Source: Malaciobacter marinus (GTDB lineage Bacteria > Campylobacterota > Campylobacteria > Campylobacterales > Arcobacteraceae). From it: 64,000 nucleotides of DNA. A program made the translations under genes and the position numbers. Positions 27,315 through 36,068 of the stretch are shown here, in pieces; within the stretch, counting starts at the first letter, position 1, and every line of letters begins with the position of its first letter. The DNA lies in contig NZ_CP032101.1 in assembly GCF_003544855.1 (NCBI RefSeq), positions 1,984,001-2,048,000 on the forward strand, given 5' to 3'. A model generated the notes under the pieces. The model searched no databases. It saw only the letters and a list, made by a program, of their open reading frames with translations, and was not told the DNA's origin.

Positions 27315-29554
27315 TATTGTCTCCTTACAGCACGATATAACTCAGATGGGTGCATTTGAATATCTGTTTGATTACGAACACTTAAAAACTCTTCTTCTGA
27401 TATTTTCTTAATTTTCGCAATTGTCATTTTTAAAGGATTCATTCCAGATAAAGGATCTTTCTCTTCTGCATTTGCAAGGACATTTCCATCTGCTTCTGCA
27501 TAGTGGAATGTTGTAAAAATTGTTCCATGACGTAAATCTCTATTTATATTTACTTTTGCAGCAATTTTTCCTCTTTTATTTTCAACTAAAGCATAACAAC
27601 CTTCATCTAATTTTCTTTCTCTTGCTATATCTTCACTTACTTCAATTGTTGCTCCCATAATGTCTGAACCTAATTCTAAAGGTTTGCACTCTCTTGTCAT
27701 TGTTCCTGTATGATAATGATATACTTTTCTTCCAGTTGTGAATAAACAAGGATATAATTCGTTTACTTTTTCACTTAATGCCCCTGAACCAATAGGGTAA
27801 TCTTTTGGCATATTTGTTTTTTCAATAAACTCTTGTTCTAATTTAACTCTTTGCTCTTTATCTTCTGAATAAATTACAGGAACTAATTTAAACTTCCCAT
27901 CAGGAAGCATAGATTTATTTCCTTCATATAAAACAGGTGTACCAGGATGATCTAAATCTGGACAAGGCCAACTAATTCCATCATTTTTATCTATTCTTTC
28001 ATAGCTAATTCCACCAAAGAATTTTGGATTAACTTTTCTTACTTCATTCCAAATATCTTCAGCACATGTATAATCAAAGCCTTTAATATCAAGCTCTTTT
28101 GCAATATTTGCAACTACTTTCCAATCTGGATCTAAGTTATTTGGTGCATCAACTGCTTTTCTAATTAACTGAACTCTTCTTGAAGTATTTAAGAATGTTC
28201 CATCTTTTTCACCCCATGAAGCAGCAGGTAAAACAACATCTGCTTTTTGTGCAGTTTCAGTTAAAAATATATCTTGAACAATAAAAGTTTCTAAATGTTC
28301 AACTGCATGAACAAAGTGTTCTGTCCAAGGATCACTCATTACTGGGTTTTCACCAAATACATAAAGCAGTTTAAGTTTTTCTTCTTCTATTTTGTCAGGA
28401 GCTACAGTTAAGGCATAACCAATTTTTTCGCTAATTTCATATCCCCAAATATCTTTAATATGATCTCTAACTTCTTTACTTGTTACAGGTCCATTTGGTA
28501 CAACATTTGGTAAAGCACCCATGTCACATGAGCCTTGAACATTATTTTGTCCTCTTAAAGGATTAACTCCCGCGCCTTTTTTACCAAGATTTCCAGTTAA
28601 AATTGCAAGATTTGAAAGTGAGAAAATATTTGATGTTCCATCAATAAATTGAGTCATTCCCATTGTGTAGCAAATTGCTGCTGCATTAGCTTTAGCATAA
28701 GTTCTAGCTGCTTGTTTTACAAGCTCTTGTGAAATTCCAGTTTCATCTTCAACTCTTTTTGGAGTAAACTCTTTAACTGCTTCTTTCACATACTCAAAAC
28801 CATGTGAAAAGTTTTCCACAAAATTTTTGTCATATAAGTTTTCTTGAATTATATAGTTAATCATTGCATTTAAAAAAGGAATATTATAACCCACTGGTGT
28901 TTGGATATATATATCAGCTTTTTTTGCCATGTCAGTTTTTTTAGGATCTATCACAATCATTTTTGCGCCTCTCTCAATCCCTCTTAACATTTGCATTGCA
29001 ATAATTGGGTGGCACTCACTCGTATTTGTTCCTATTAAAACTAATACATCACTGTGTGTAGCAAATTCTACTAGATCATTTGTCATTGTTCCATTTCCAA
29101 GTGTTTTAGTCAGACCGACTACTGTTGGACCATGTCAAAGTCTAGCACAATGATCTATGTTATTTGTTCCTAAGATTCTAAATAATTTTTGAAAAGAATA
29201 GTTGTCTTCATTTGAGCATCTAGCAGATGAAAATCCCATAATACTATCAGGACCATATTTTTCAACTGTTGATTTCATTCTAGAAGCCACAAATTTATAT
29301 GCTTCATCAAAACTCACTTCTTCTAATTTACCTTCTTTTGAAAACACTCCATCTTTTTTTCTAATAAGAGGTTTAGTAAGTCTTCTTGGTGAGTGAACAT
29401 ACTCCCAACCATAAAGACCTTTCAAGCAAAGTTCCCCATCATTTACATGATGTCCTTTTGTGGGTGTTGCTTTTTTGATTTTATTGCCTTTTACATGCAA
29501 ATCAATATTACAACCCGTTCCACAATAAGGACAAGTATTTTGTACTTTTTTCAT
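27314..29554 (-). CDS. fdhF: selenocysteine formate dehydrogenase (FDH-H type), first gene of the FHL operon
   Basis: A 746-residue cytoplasmic formate dehydrogenase. In-frame TGA at 29135-29137 encodes selenocysteine at residue 140 (CARL-Sec-HGPTVVG), followed by a SECIS hairpin. CPYCGTGC and ELCLKG bind the [4Fe-4S] cluster; there is no Tat signal. It leads the operon and is coupled to the HyfA-type ferredoxin, so it is the more likely electron donor to the hydrogenase. The 5' flank holds two palindromes shared with a divergent Crp/Fnr-type regulator gene. Confidence 0.93.
29108..29120 (-). promoter_or_regulatory. bacterial SECIS apical hairpin
   Basis: Fourteen bases after the UGA the mRNA reads AGUC-GGUCU-GACU, a 4-bp stem with GGUCU loop, the same design as in the other fdhF-type gene with compensating stem changes (GCC/GGC to GUC/GAC). 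Confidence 0.75.
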
Positions 29555-29651
29555 TACTTTTTCCTTATAATACTTAAATTATCAACTAATTAATTTTATT
29601 AATAAAAAATTAATAAACATGAGAATCATAATAAAAAAATAATATTTTGAC

Positions 29652-29667
29652 TGTCATAGATATGACA
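29652..29667. promoter_or_regulatory. palindromic operator TGTCA-N6-TGACA, copy 1
   Basis: TGTCATAGATATGACA, a perfect palindrome of 7-bp arms around GA. Half-site spacing of six matches Crp/Fnr-family dimer sites. It lies between the FHL operon and the divergent regulator. Confidence 0.6.
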
Positions 29668-29755
29668 AAAAATATTTTAAGAAAAAAAGAAGCAAATTAT
29701 TTTATTCCGATTATGTCTGCATATGAATAATATTCAAATTTTACATATTATTATA

Positions 29756-29771
29756 TGTCATATTGGTGACA
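29756..29771. promoter_or_regulatory. palindromic operator TGTCA-N6-TGACA, copy 2
   Basis: TGTCATATTGGTGACA repeats the same half-sites and spacing 104 bp from copy 1. Two such sites in one 400-bp gap are unlikely by chance and suggest control by the adjacent Crp/Fnr-type protein. Confidence 0.6.
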
Positions 29772-29956
29772 CATTTTTTCATTTTTTTAAAAATTTTATA
29801 ATTAAATTATTTTTTAAATTATTTTAAAATAATTATTTTATTTTAGGATTTTTTTAGGATTTTTTTCTATTTAGTATATTAAAAGTATAAAATAGTTAAT
29901 ATTTTGCTATTAGAGCTTAAATTTAGTTTTTTAATTTTATAAAGGGAAGGATAAAA

Positions 29957-30595
29957 GTGGAATCTAATAGATTAAGAATTGACTCAATAAACTTATCAAA
30001 GATATTATCAGAAGAAGATTTTTCATCATTGAAAATAAAAAAATTCAAAAAAGGTAATTTAGAATATGAAGATGGCTCATTAACTCTTTATGTTTTTAAA
30101 AGTGGAAAAGCAAAAGCTATGATTTTTGAAGATGGGGAAGAGTTTGTATTATACTTTTTAAAAGCAAACAATATTATCATACCTGAAACATCTTGTGCAA
30201 TTGAATTTTTAGAAGATAGTGAAGTATACTTAATTGATGCAGAAAAATTTGCAAACCTTTTTACAAATAAAGAGTTTTCAACTTCTGTAATAAGATCTTT
30301 AAAGCATAGAGCTGAGCTTGAAAGAAATATTATTAAAAATCTTGTTTTTAAAAGTTGTAAGAAAAAAATATCTTCATTCTTAATAGAAATTGCTACTACT
30401 CAAGACCAAAAAAAAGATGGAAAATATCTTTTAGATTTAAATTTATCTATAAAGACTCTTTCAAGTTTTATTGGTTCAAAAAGACAAACTGTATCTACAA
30501 TAATCAATAATTTAAAAAAGAAAAAAATTATTGAAAAAATCGATAAAAACAAATATATAATCCATAAATTTGATGAATTAGAAAACTTTGAATAG
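29957..30595 (+). CDS. Crp/Fnr-family transcriptional regulator of the FHL operon
   Basis: A 212-residue protein with an N-terminal cyclic-nucleotide-binding-like beta roll (about 15-115) and a C-terminal helix-turn-helix (about 145-200: LSIKTLSSFIGSKRQTVSTIINNLKKKK). It has only two cysteines, at residues 80 and 137, and lacks the N-terminal Cys set of oxygen-sensing FNR. Cofactor-binding residues are not obvious, so the signal is unknown. GTG start, with GGGAAGGA just before. It is divergent from the FHL operon, with two TGTCA-N6-TGACA sites between them, and is the prime candidate for its regulator. Confidence 0.82.
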   Translation: MESNRLRIDSINLSKILSEEDFSSLKIKKFKKGNLEYEDGSLTLYVFKSGKAKAMIFEDGEEFVLYFLKANNIIIPETSCAIEFLEDSEVYLIDAEKFANLFTNKEFSTSVIRSLKHRAELERNIIKNLVFKSCKKKISSFLIEIATTQDQKKDGKYLLDLNLSIKTLSSFIGSKRQTVSTIINNLKKKKIIEKIDKNKYIIHKFDELENFE

Positions 30596-30596
30596 C

Positions 30597-31277
30597 TTAA
30601 AAAGCTCTTCTTATTTCATCAACAATAAATACACTTTTGTCTAAAGTTATCATATGAGAAGTGCTATTTATTATATTAAGATTACAATTACTTTTATTTT
30701 TTAAGTTTTCAAACCACTCTTGATTTATTAAACTATCTTTATTACTATAACAAAAGTTAAAATTTAAATTAGAACAAATTATTTCTTCAGTTAAATCTTT
30801 TCTTTTTAAACTTGCATTCATATGAGTTAAAAAATAGGTTTCACCCATTTTTTGGTACATATCAAAAATTAGGTTTATTAACTTTAAATCATCTTTATTT
30901 TCAAGTAAACTTGATATTTTTTTTCTACTTAAAGGTTTAAACCCAAACTCTTTTACAAAAGAGATTGCTTTTTTTCTAAAGGCTATTTCATTTTTTGATA
31001 AAGCACAACATGAAGCTGAAAGAATAAGTAAATTATCTACTTTTTTAGGATATTTCAATGCAAAATAAGTAGCTAAATACCCTCCCATAGAAAATCCTAA
31101 AAGATTTACTTTTTCTTCTTTAAAGTTTAAATTTTCAATCATTTTATCAAAATTTTCTTCTAAAGGAATATCCATATATATTAATTCATATTCATTTTTT
31201 AAATAAAAATATATATATTTAAAGACTCTTTTATCACACATCAATCCAGGAAATAAATATATTTTTGTTTTTTTCAT
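30597..31277 (-). CDS. alpha/beta hydrolase
   Basis: A 226-residue alpha/beta-hydrolase fold protein. YLFPGLMCDKRVF is the oxyanion-hole region, GFSMGGY the nucleophile elbow (Ser), and SHMITLDKS carries the terminal His. The start is set at ATG 31275-31277; a 22-codon upstream extension lacks similarity and a ribosome binding site. Substrate unknown. It converges with the regulator gene, stopping one base past its end. Confidence 0.75.
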   Translation of the reverse strand: MKKTKIYLFPGLMCDKRVFKYIYFYLKNEYELIYMDIPLEENFDKMIENLNFKEEKVNLLGFSMGGYLATYFALKYPKKVDNLLILSASCCALSKNEIAFRKKAISFVKEFGFKPLSRKKISSLLENKDDLKLINLIFDMYQKMGETYFLTHMNASLKRKDLTEEIICSNLNFNFCYSNKDSLINQEWFENLKNKSNCNLNIINSTSHMITLDKSVFIVDEIRRAF

Positions 31278-31357
31278 AAATAATTGTATCAAAATTAGTT
31301 GTAAACTAAAATATAACTTAATTTTTAAACTATTAAGCACCATTAAAAAATTATAAA

Positions 31358-31375
31358 AGTAAAATCATTTTTACT
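31358..31375. promoter_or_regulatory. GTAAA-N6-TTTAC palindrome upstream of the TonB receptor
   Basis: AGTAAA-ATCATT-TTTACT. The same half-sites and spacing recur upstream of FDH module 1 (52470) and of the FDH module 2 polyferredoxin gene (60021). Here it is 112 bp before the receptor start codon. Confidence 0.5.
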
Positions 31376-31424
31376 CAAAATAAAATATTCTTAAAATTAA
31401 GTTCAATTTACTTATTTTTAGCAT

Positions 31425-31430
31425 TATAAT
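31425..31430 (+). promoter_or_regulatory. -10 promoter element of the TonB receptor
   Basis: TATAAT at 31425-31430, 57 bp before the ATG. It overlaps the left arm of the AATATGC palindrome, so a bound regulator would block transcription initiation. Confidence 0.5.
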
Positions 31431-31448
31431 ATGCAAATACCGCATATT
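31428..31448. promoter_or_regulatory. AATATGC-N7-GCATATT operator, copy 1 (TonB receptor)
   Basis: AATATGC-AAATACC-GCATATT. Three more copies with identical 7-bp arms and 7-bp spacer lie in the FDH region (52681, 57491, 57577). It overlaps the receptor -10 box, a repressor-like position. Confidence 0.65.
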
Positions 31449-31486
31449 TTGAGTCTATTTTATATTTGTAAAAACAAAGGAAAAAC

Positions 31487-33424
31487 ATGAAAAAATTATT
31501 TGTTTTATCATGTATTGCTTCAAGTGTATTACTCGCACAAAGTAGTTTTACGCTTGGTGAAATTTCAATACAAGATAATAATGGTGTTAAATATGATACA
31601 AATAAAATCACTTCACAAACCTTGGAAAATAGTGCATCTAAGGATATTAGTGAAGTATTAGATAAAACTACAGGTATTACTTTAGTAAACAGAGGTGGAA
31701 GAGTTGAAAAGTCTGTAAATATTAGAGGTTTTGATTCAAATAGAATAGGAATGTTTTTAGATGGTATTCCAATTTATGTTCCTTATGATGGACAGTTTGA
31801 TTACTCAAGAATCTTAACTACACAATTAGACTCAATCGATATTGCAAAAGGTTTTAGCTCATCTTTGTATGGTTCTAATACATTAGGTGGTGTAATTAAC
31901 TTAGTTTCAAAAAAACCAACAAAAGAGTTTGAGGGTAGCTTTACAACACAAATAAATGCAGATAGTGATTGGGAAAAGTCAAGTAATATGTACAATATCT
32001 ATCTTGGTTCAAAAAAAGAAAAATATTATTATCAAGTAAATGCTACACTAGAAGATAGAGAACATTTGACACTATCAAATGATGCTGATGTAAATGATTA
32101 TAAAAGAGAAAATAGTGACACAAAACAAAAAGCAGTAAGTGCAAAAGTTGGATTCACTCCTGATGATACAAGTGAATATGTATTTGGATACTCTTATATG
32201 GATTCACAAAAAGGACAACCACCTACAATTGATCCAACAATTAGTAATGAAAAGTATTGGAAATGGCCTGTTTGGGACACTAGAACAATATATTTTATTG
32301 CGAATAAAAACTATACTGATAGTTCTGTAAAGTTTAAACTTTATAGAAACGACTATGAATATAAAACAGATTATTATAAAGATGAGACATACTCTACATC
32401 AAAAGGTTTTTATGATTCTGATGATAATACAAAAGGAACAGCATTAGAGTATACAAACTTTGGACTTTTAGATAATCATATATTAAAAACTGCAATCTCA
32501 TATAAAAAAGATTCTCACATAGGAACAGAAACAAATATTAACAAAAAAGGAAAAATCTCAACAACAAAAGAGGATTTAGCAGATCATGTTTACTCTATTG
32601 CTTTTGAAGACATTTTCTTTGCTACAGAAAAATTGAAAGTTATTACTTCTGCTAGTTATGATTACACAAGAGCTTCAAGAGTTGATACAACTGCAACAGA
32701 AGTTGAAAAAAAATCAAATAACGCGTTTAATCCACAAATTGGCTTCTTTTATGATATTTCAAAGAATCAACAAGTAAGTTTAAAAGCCTCTAGAAAAAGT
32801 CATTTACCTACAATGAAAGAGAGATACTCTGACAAAAAAGGTAAGGCTATACCAAATCCTGAGCTAGATCCAGAAATTGCAACACACTATGAAGTAGCAC
32901 ATAAAATAAAAGTAAATAATTTTACATTTAATAATGCCCTATTTTATACAAAAGTTAAAGATGCAATTATAAATAAAACTTTAGATAATGGAAAAAGACA
33001 AGAACAAAATAGTGCAGATGAGAGATATAAAGGAATTGAAACATCTATAAACTATCAAACAAATTTATTTAGTACTGGATTAAACTATACATATACAAAT
33101 ATTAAAAAAGATTCTGAAGATGAAGTTGAAAAACTACCTAAACATCAATTTTATATTTATGCAAATTATAAACCAGTTAAAAATGTTATTCTTGAAGCAA
33201 ATTATACTTATAAAAAAGATTTCTATTTAGAAAATGAAGTAAGTAGAGATTATGTAAAAGCATCAAATATTTCATTAACAAATTTTAATGCAAAATATAT
33301 TTACTCTAAAACTTTAAGTTTTAAAATTGGAATTGAAAATCTATTTGACAAAAATTATGAATATGATTTAGGTTACCCAGAAAAAGGTAGAGAATTTTAT
33401 GCTTCTTTAAAGTATAACTTTTAA
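31487..33424 (+). CDS. TonB-dependent outer-membrane receptor
   Basis: A 645-residue outer-membrane transporter. It has a signal peptide (MKKLFVLSCIASSVLLAQS), a plug domain (about 25-150: VNIRGFDSNRIGMFLDGIPI, SSLYGSNTLGGVINLVSKKP) and a 22-strand-type barrel ending in Phe. Its ligand is unknown. It faces an operon that contains TonB, a Fec/Btu-type ABC importer and two tungstate importers, and its promoter carries operators shared with the FDH modules. A molybdate- or tungstate-loaded ligand is therefore a reasonable guess; iron siderophore, cobalamin or nickel complexes remain alternatives. Start supported by AAAGGAAAA. Confidence 0.88.
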   Translation: MKKLFVLSCIASSVLLAQSSFTLGEISIQDNNGVKYDTNKITSQTLENSASKDISEVLDKTTGITLVNRGGRVEKSVNIRGFDSNRIGMFLDGIPIYVPYDGQFDYSRILTTQLDSIDIAKGFSSSLYGSNTLGGVINLVSKKPTKEFEGSFTTQINADSDWEKSSNMYNIYLGSKKEKYYYQVNATLEDREHLTLSNDADVNDYKRENSDTKQKAVSAKVGFTPDDTSEYVFGYSYMDSQKGQPPTIDPTISNEKYWKWPVWDTRTIYFIANKNYTDSSVKFKLYRNDYEYKTDYYKDETYSTSKGFYDSDDNTKGTALEYTNFGLLDNHILKTAISYKKDSHIGTETNINKKGKISTTKEDLADHVYSIAFEDIFFATEKLKVITSASYDYTRASRVDTTATEVEKKSNNAFNPQIGFFYDISKNQQVSLKASRKSHLPTMKERYSDKKGKAIPNPELDPEIATHYEVAHKIKVNNFTFNNALFYTKVKDAIINKTLDNGKRQEQNSADERYKGIETSINYQTNLFSTGLNYTYTNIKKDSEDEVEKLPKHQFYIYANYKPVKNVILEANYTYKKDFYLENEVSRDYVKASNISLTNFNAKYIYSKTLSFKIGIENLFDKNYEYDLGYPEKGREFYASLKYNF

Positions 33425-33454
33425 AAATAAATAGGAGGTTTCTCCTATTTATTT
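33425..33454. terminator. bidirectional terminator after the TonB receptor
   Basis: A 13-bp perfect stem (33425-33437 with 33442-33454; loop GTTT) directly after the receptor stop codon and overlapping the last codons of the convergent 69-residue protein gene. Confidence 0.75.
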
Positions 33455-33654
33455 AGAGCCATGCACATGAAACTTTCTTGTGTCCATCTTCTATATAAAC
33501 AGTTATAACAAGAGTTTTGATCTATTGAAGTTATAAGTTCATCTTCATCTTTATCTAAAATAAAACTTTTACAATCAACAGCTTGTAAAATGGCCTTTTT
33601 ATAAGCATCTTTCCCATATTTAAATATCTGTTTATTATTTATATTTTCAAACAT
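33445..33654 (-). CDS. hypothetical 69-residue Cys-containing protein
   Basis: A small protein with one Cys at 28 and a C-terminal Cys-rich end (SCYNCLYRRW, then FMCMALNK) that could bind a metal or cluster. No family recognised. It is the last gene of the 17-gene metal-supply run. Its ribosome binding region is a run of eight G (33660-33667 on the complementary strand), so its translation could vary if the tract changes length. Confidence 0.65.
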   Translation of the reverse strand: MFENINNKQIFKYGKDAYKKAILQAVDCKSFILDKDEDELITSIDQNSCYNCLYRRWTQESFMCMALNK

Positions 33655-33659
33655 TTTTA

Positions 33660-33667
33660 CCCCCCCC
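33660..33667. repeat. homopolymer tract of 8 C (8 G on the coding strand)
   Basis: Eight consecutive C on the plus strand, rare in such AT-rich DNA. On the minus strand it reads AAGGGGGGGGTAAAAATG and supplies the ribosome binding site of the 69-residue gene. Poly-G tracts are classical phase-variation elements in Campylobacter. Confidence 0.6.
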
Positions 33668-34402
33668 TTAATAACTTTTCAAATCCTCTTTTTTAACAAC
33701 TTCATAGCCCTCTTCACACTTTTGAATTAAAAGAACTGACTTGTGTTCTAAAAAAACAGTTTTTAAAGCTTGAGTAGTTTTTACAATAATATCATTTGAA
33801 GCTAATTTCTCATTTTTAAACCTAACCTCATCAATAAAATCAAGTTTCAATAACTCTTCAACACTCATAAACTCTTTTTTTGTTTCAAACTTCCCTTTAA
33901 CTCTTCCATCAAAACCAGAAACTCTAAGCGCAACACCAGCTAAAGCCCCAACTACTCCTTGACCTTCATTTTTATGTTCACTTAAGTCTAAACCTTGTTT
34001 TAATGCCATCTCATATGCATGCTTTTTAGTCAATACTTTTTCTTTAGCATCTAAACCAAAATTAATAAGCTCTTCTTTATTTGCAATGTCTTTATCAAAT
34101 CCAATACAAAGACCAGGTTGAGAGGTAGGAGCACTATACTTATTTAAATATTGAATTATAAACTCTTTTATCTGCTCTTTTTGATTTTGTGTTAAACTAC
34201 AAGTAAAGCACATTGAACTATTATGAGAAGTATAAGGAATATCTTCATGTAAAAAAAGCTGATGTCTAGTTACTAATGAACAAGCAATATTAAACTCATC
34301 TTCAATATATTGTTTTATCTCCTCTGCAATTTCACCAGTTGACTTTTCATAAGCTATTTCATCTGTATCATCTATACAAATATATGTTTTAAAACTTTTC
34401 AT
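33668..34402 (-). CDS. TiaS N-terminal-like protein of unknown role
   Basis: A 244-residue soluble protein. CIDDTDEIAYEKSTGEIAEE at the start, SQPGLCIGFD in the middle and GQGVVGALAGVAL after it resemble the nucleotide-handling domains of archaeal TiaS (tRNA-Ile agmatidine synthetase) and related bacterial proteins. The RNA-binding C-terminal zinc and OB parts of TiaS are absent, so tRNA modification is unlikely. The gene sits 3 bp after a metal-chelate binding-protein gene and is evidently co-expressed with uptake genes. A role in processing the imported ligand is conceivable but unproven. Confidence 0.55.
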   Translation of the reverse strand: MKSFKTYICIDDTDEIAYEKSTGEIAEEIKQYIEDEFNIACSLVTRHQLFLHEDIPYTSHNSSMCFTCSLTQNQKEQIKEFIIQYLNKYSAPTSQPGLCIGFDKDIANKEELINFGLDAKEKVLTKKHAYEMALKQGLDLSEHKNEGQGVVGALAGVALRVSGFDGRVKGKFETKKEFMSVEELLKLDFIDEVRFKNEKLASNDIIVKTTQALKTVFLEHKSVLLIQKCEEGYEVVKKEDLKSY

Positions 34403-34405
34403 AAT

Positions 34406-35293
34406 TTATTCCTTATTTAATAATATTTTTTCAAACTCTTTTTTTTTCTTTTTAAAATCTATCTTTTCAAACTCTTTTTTATAAACTTTTTTTCCAAGCC
34501 AATAACTTCCTAAAATCTTAAAAAAGCTAGGAGGACTATCTATATAGTTTAATGGCTTTTTAGGGACAAGATAAACTTTTTTATTTTTTACTGCTTGCAA
34601 AAAACTATATTTTCTATTTATAAAAATGTCTTTATAAAACTTTTTATTATCTGTTACTATAACTTCTGGATTTAAAAGCAATAGATTTTCTAAACTCAAA
34701 GTTACTCTTTTTTTCTCTAAAGCACCACATTTGACTACATTTTTTGCTTTAATCAATTCAAATACTTCTGTGTGAGCTGATTTATCACAACTACTTACTA
34801 AACCTTTATCTCCCTTTGCATAATAAATAGTTTGCACATCTTTTATATTTTTTGTAATACGTTTTAAAATTTTTAACTCTTTTTGTATATATAAAGATAT
34901 CTCTTCTGCTCTTTTTTGCTTACTTATAATCTCTCCTACACTTTTATAAGCATCAATATAATTATAAATTGAATGAAGATTTAAGTAACAAGTATCAATA
35001 TTTACTTTTTCTAATTTTTGTGCCAAGTTTTCAAAATTTCCTTGAGAGTTATACAAAAGCACAAGTTCAATATTACGCTTAGCTAAAACTTCAACACTTG
35101 GAATTTTTGAAAATCTTTTATCTTTTTTAGATATTTTTTCAGGAAATTTTGTTTCATATAAAGAGTATAAAAATATATTAACAGATGGTGATTGACCTAT
35201 AATATTATTCACACTCTTTTTATATTCACTACAATTTATAATATTAGCAAAACCATAAAAACAAAAAATAACTAAAATTAAAACTATTCTCAT
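34406..35293 (-). CDS. periplasmic metal-chelate binding protein (FecB/BtuF-like)
   Basis: A 295-residue type III solute-binding protein. It has a signal peptide (MRIVLILVIFCFYGFANI) followed by the two-lobed fold with a long connecting helix (about 130-160). VEVLAKRNIELVLLYNSQ and LLLLNPEVIVTDN are typical of the FepB/BtuF family. ATG 35293 is preferred over an ATG five codons upstream that lies inside the ATPase gene. It delivers ligand to the permease at 36065-37072. Ligand unknown. Confidence 0.82.
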   Translation of the reverse strand: MRIVLILVIFCFYGFANIINCSEYKKSVNNIIGQSPSVNIFLYSLYETKFPEKISKKDKRFSKIPSVEVLAKRNIELVLLYNSQGNFENLAQKLEKVNIDTCYLNLHSIYNYIDAYKSVGEIISKQKRAEEISLYIQKELKILKRITKNIKDVQTIYYAKGDKGLVSSCDKSAHTEVFELIKAKNVVKCGALEKKRVTLSLENLLLLNPEVIVTDNKKFYKDIFINRKYSFLQAVKNKKVYLVPKKPLNYIDSPPSFFKILGSYWLGKKVYKKEFEKIDFKKKKKEFEKILLNKE

Positions 35294-35294
35294 A

Positions 35295-36068
35295 TTAATA
35301 CCTATCAAGTTTTGGGATACAAAACTTTATTTTTTCACTACTTTCTTGAAGTTCAACTTTTATGTTATATAAACTATTTATATTTTTTTGAGTTAAAACT
35401 TCATTACTGTGCCCAAAAGCAAAAACCTTTTTATCTTTTAGAAGTAAGGTTTTAGATGAAATTAAAAAAGCATGATTTGGGTTATGTGTTGTTTGAATAA
35501 TTGTAAAACCTTTTTTTGAGAGTTTTTTAATTTGACTTAAAAGCATTAACTCGTTTGAATAATCTAAACTAGAACTTGGTTCATCCATAATAAGAATTTC
35601 TGCTTTTTGTGCTAATGCCCTTGCTATTAAAACTAGTTGTTTTTGTCCTCCACTTAAATCACAAAAAAATCTATCTTTTAAAAATTCTATTTCTAAATGT
35701 CTTAAAGCTTCAATTGCTATATTTTTATCTTTACTTGAATATGTAGAGAAAATCGATTGATATGAAATTCTTGACATTAAAACAACTTCTAAAACTGTAT
35801 AAGAAAATGGTAAGTTACTACTTTGTGGTACGTATGCTATTTTTTTTGCTAAACTTTTTTTATTATATAAATGTACATTTTTATTATCAATTAAAACTTC
35901 TCCATCTAAAGGCTTAAAAAAAGACAATATAAGTTTTAAAAGAGTACTTTTCCCACTTCCATTTTCTCCTAAAATAGCAAGAATATCTCCTTTTTTTATA
36001 CTAAAACTAATATTACTTAAGATTAATTCATCTGTATATTTAAAACTTATATTTTTAACTTCAATCAC
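35295..36068 (-). CDS. ABC transporter ATPase (FecE/BtuD-like)
   Basis: A 257-residue ATPase with Walker A GENGSGKST, signature LSGGQ, Walker B ILIMDEPSSSLD and an H-loop QTTHNPNH. VPQSSNLPFSYTVLEVVLMSR is typical of siderophore/cobalamin/haem importers. It overlaps the permease gene by 4 bp. Confidence 0.88.
   Translation of the reverse strand: MIEVKNISFKYTDELILSNISFSIKKGDILAILGENGSGKSTLLKLILSFFKPLDGEVLIDNKNVHLYNKKSLAKKIAYVPQSSNLPFSYTVLEVVLMSRISYQSIFSTYSSKDKNIAIEALRHLEIEFLKDRFFCDLSGGQKQLVLIARALAQKAEILIMDEPSSSLDYSNELMLLSQIKKLSKKGFTIIQTTHNPNHAFLISSKTLLLKDKKVFAFGHSNEVLTQKNINSLYNIKVELQESSEKIKFCIPKLDRY

Larger units (their letters stand above)
29555..29956. other. 402-bp divergent promoter region between FHL operon and Crp/Fnr-type regulator
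   Basis: Very AT-rich. It holds two TGTCA-N6-TGACA palindromes (listed separately) 98-217 bp upstream of the FHL start codon. The regulator has GTG 29957 preceded by GGGAAGGA. I found no TGGCAC-N5-TTGCA (sigma-54) element on the FHL strand, unlike E. coli hyf and hyc. No ORF or structured RNA is evident. Confidence 0.6.

Noticed and set aside
29555-29956. Sigma-54 promoter for the FHL operon
   Set aside because: No TGGCAC-N5-TTGCA-like element was found on the minus strand.
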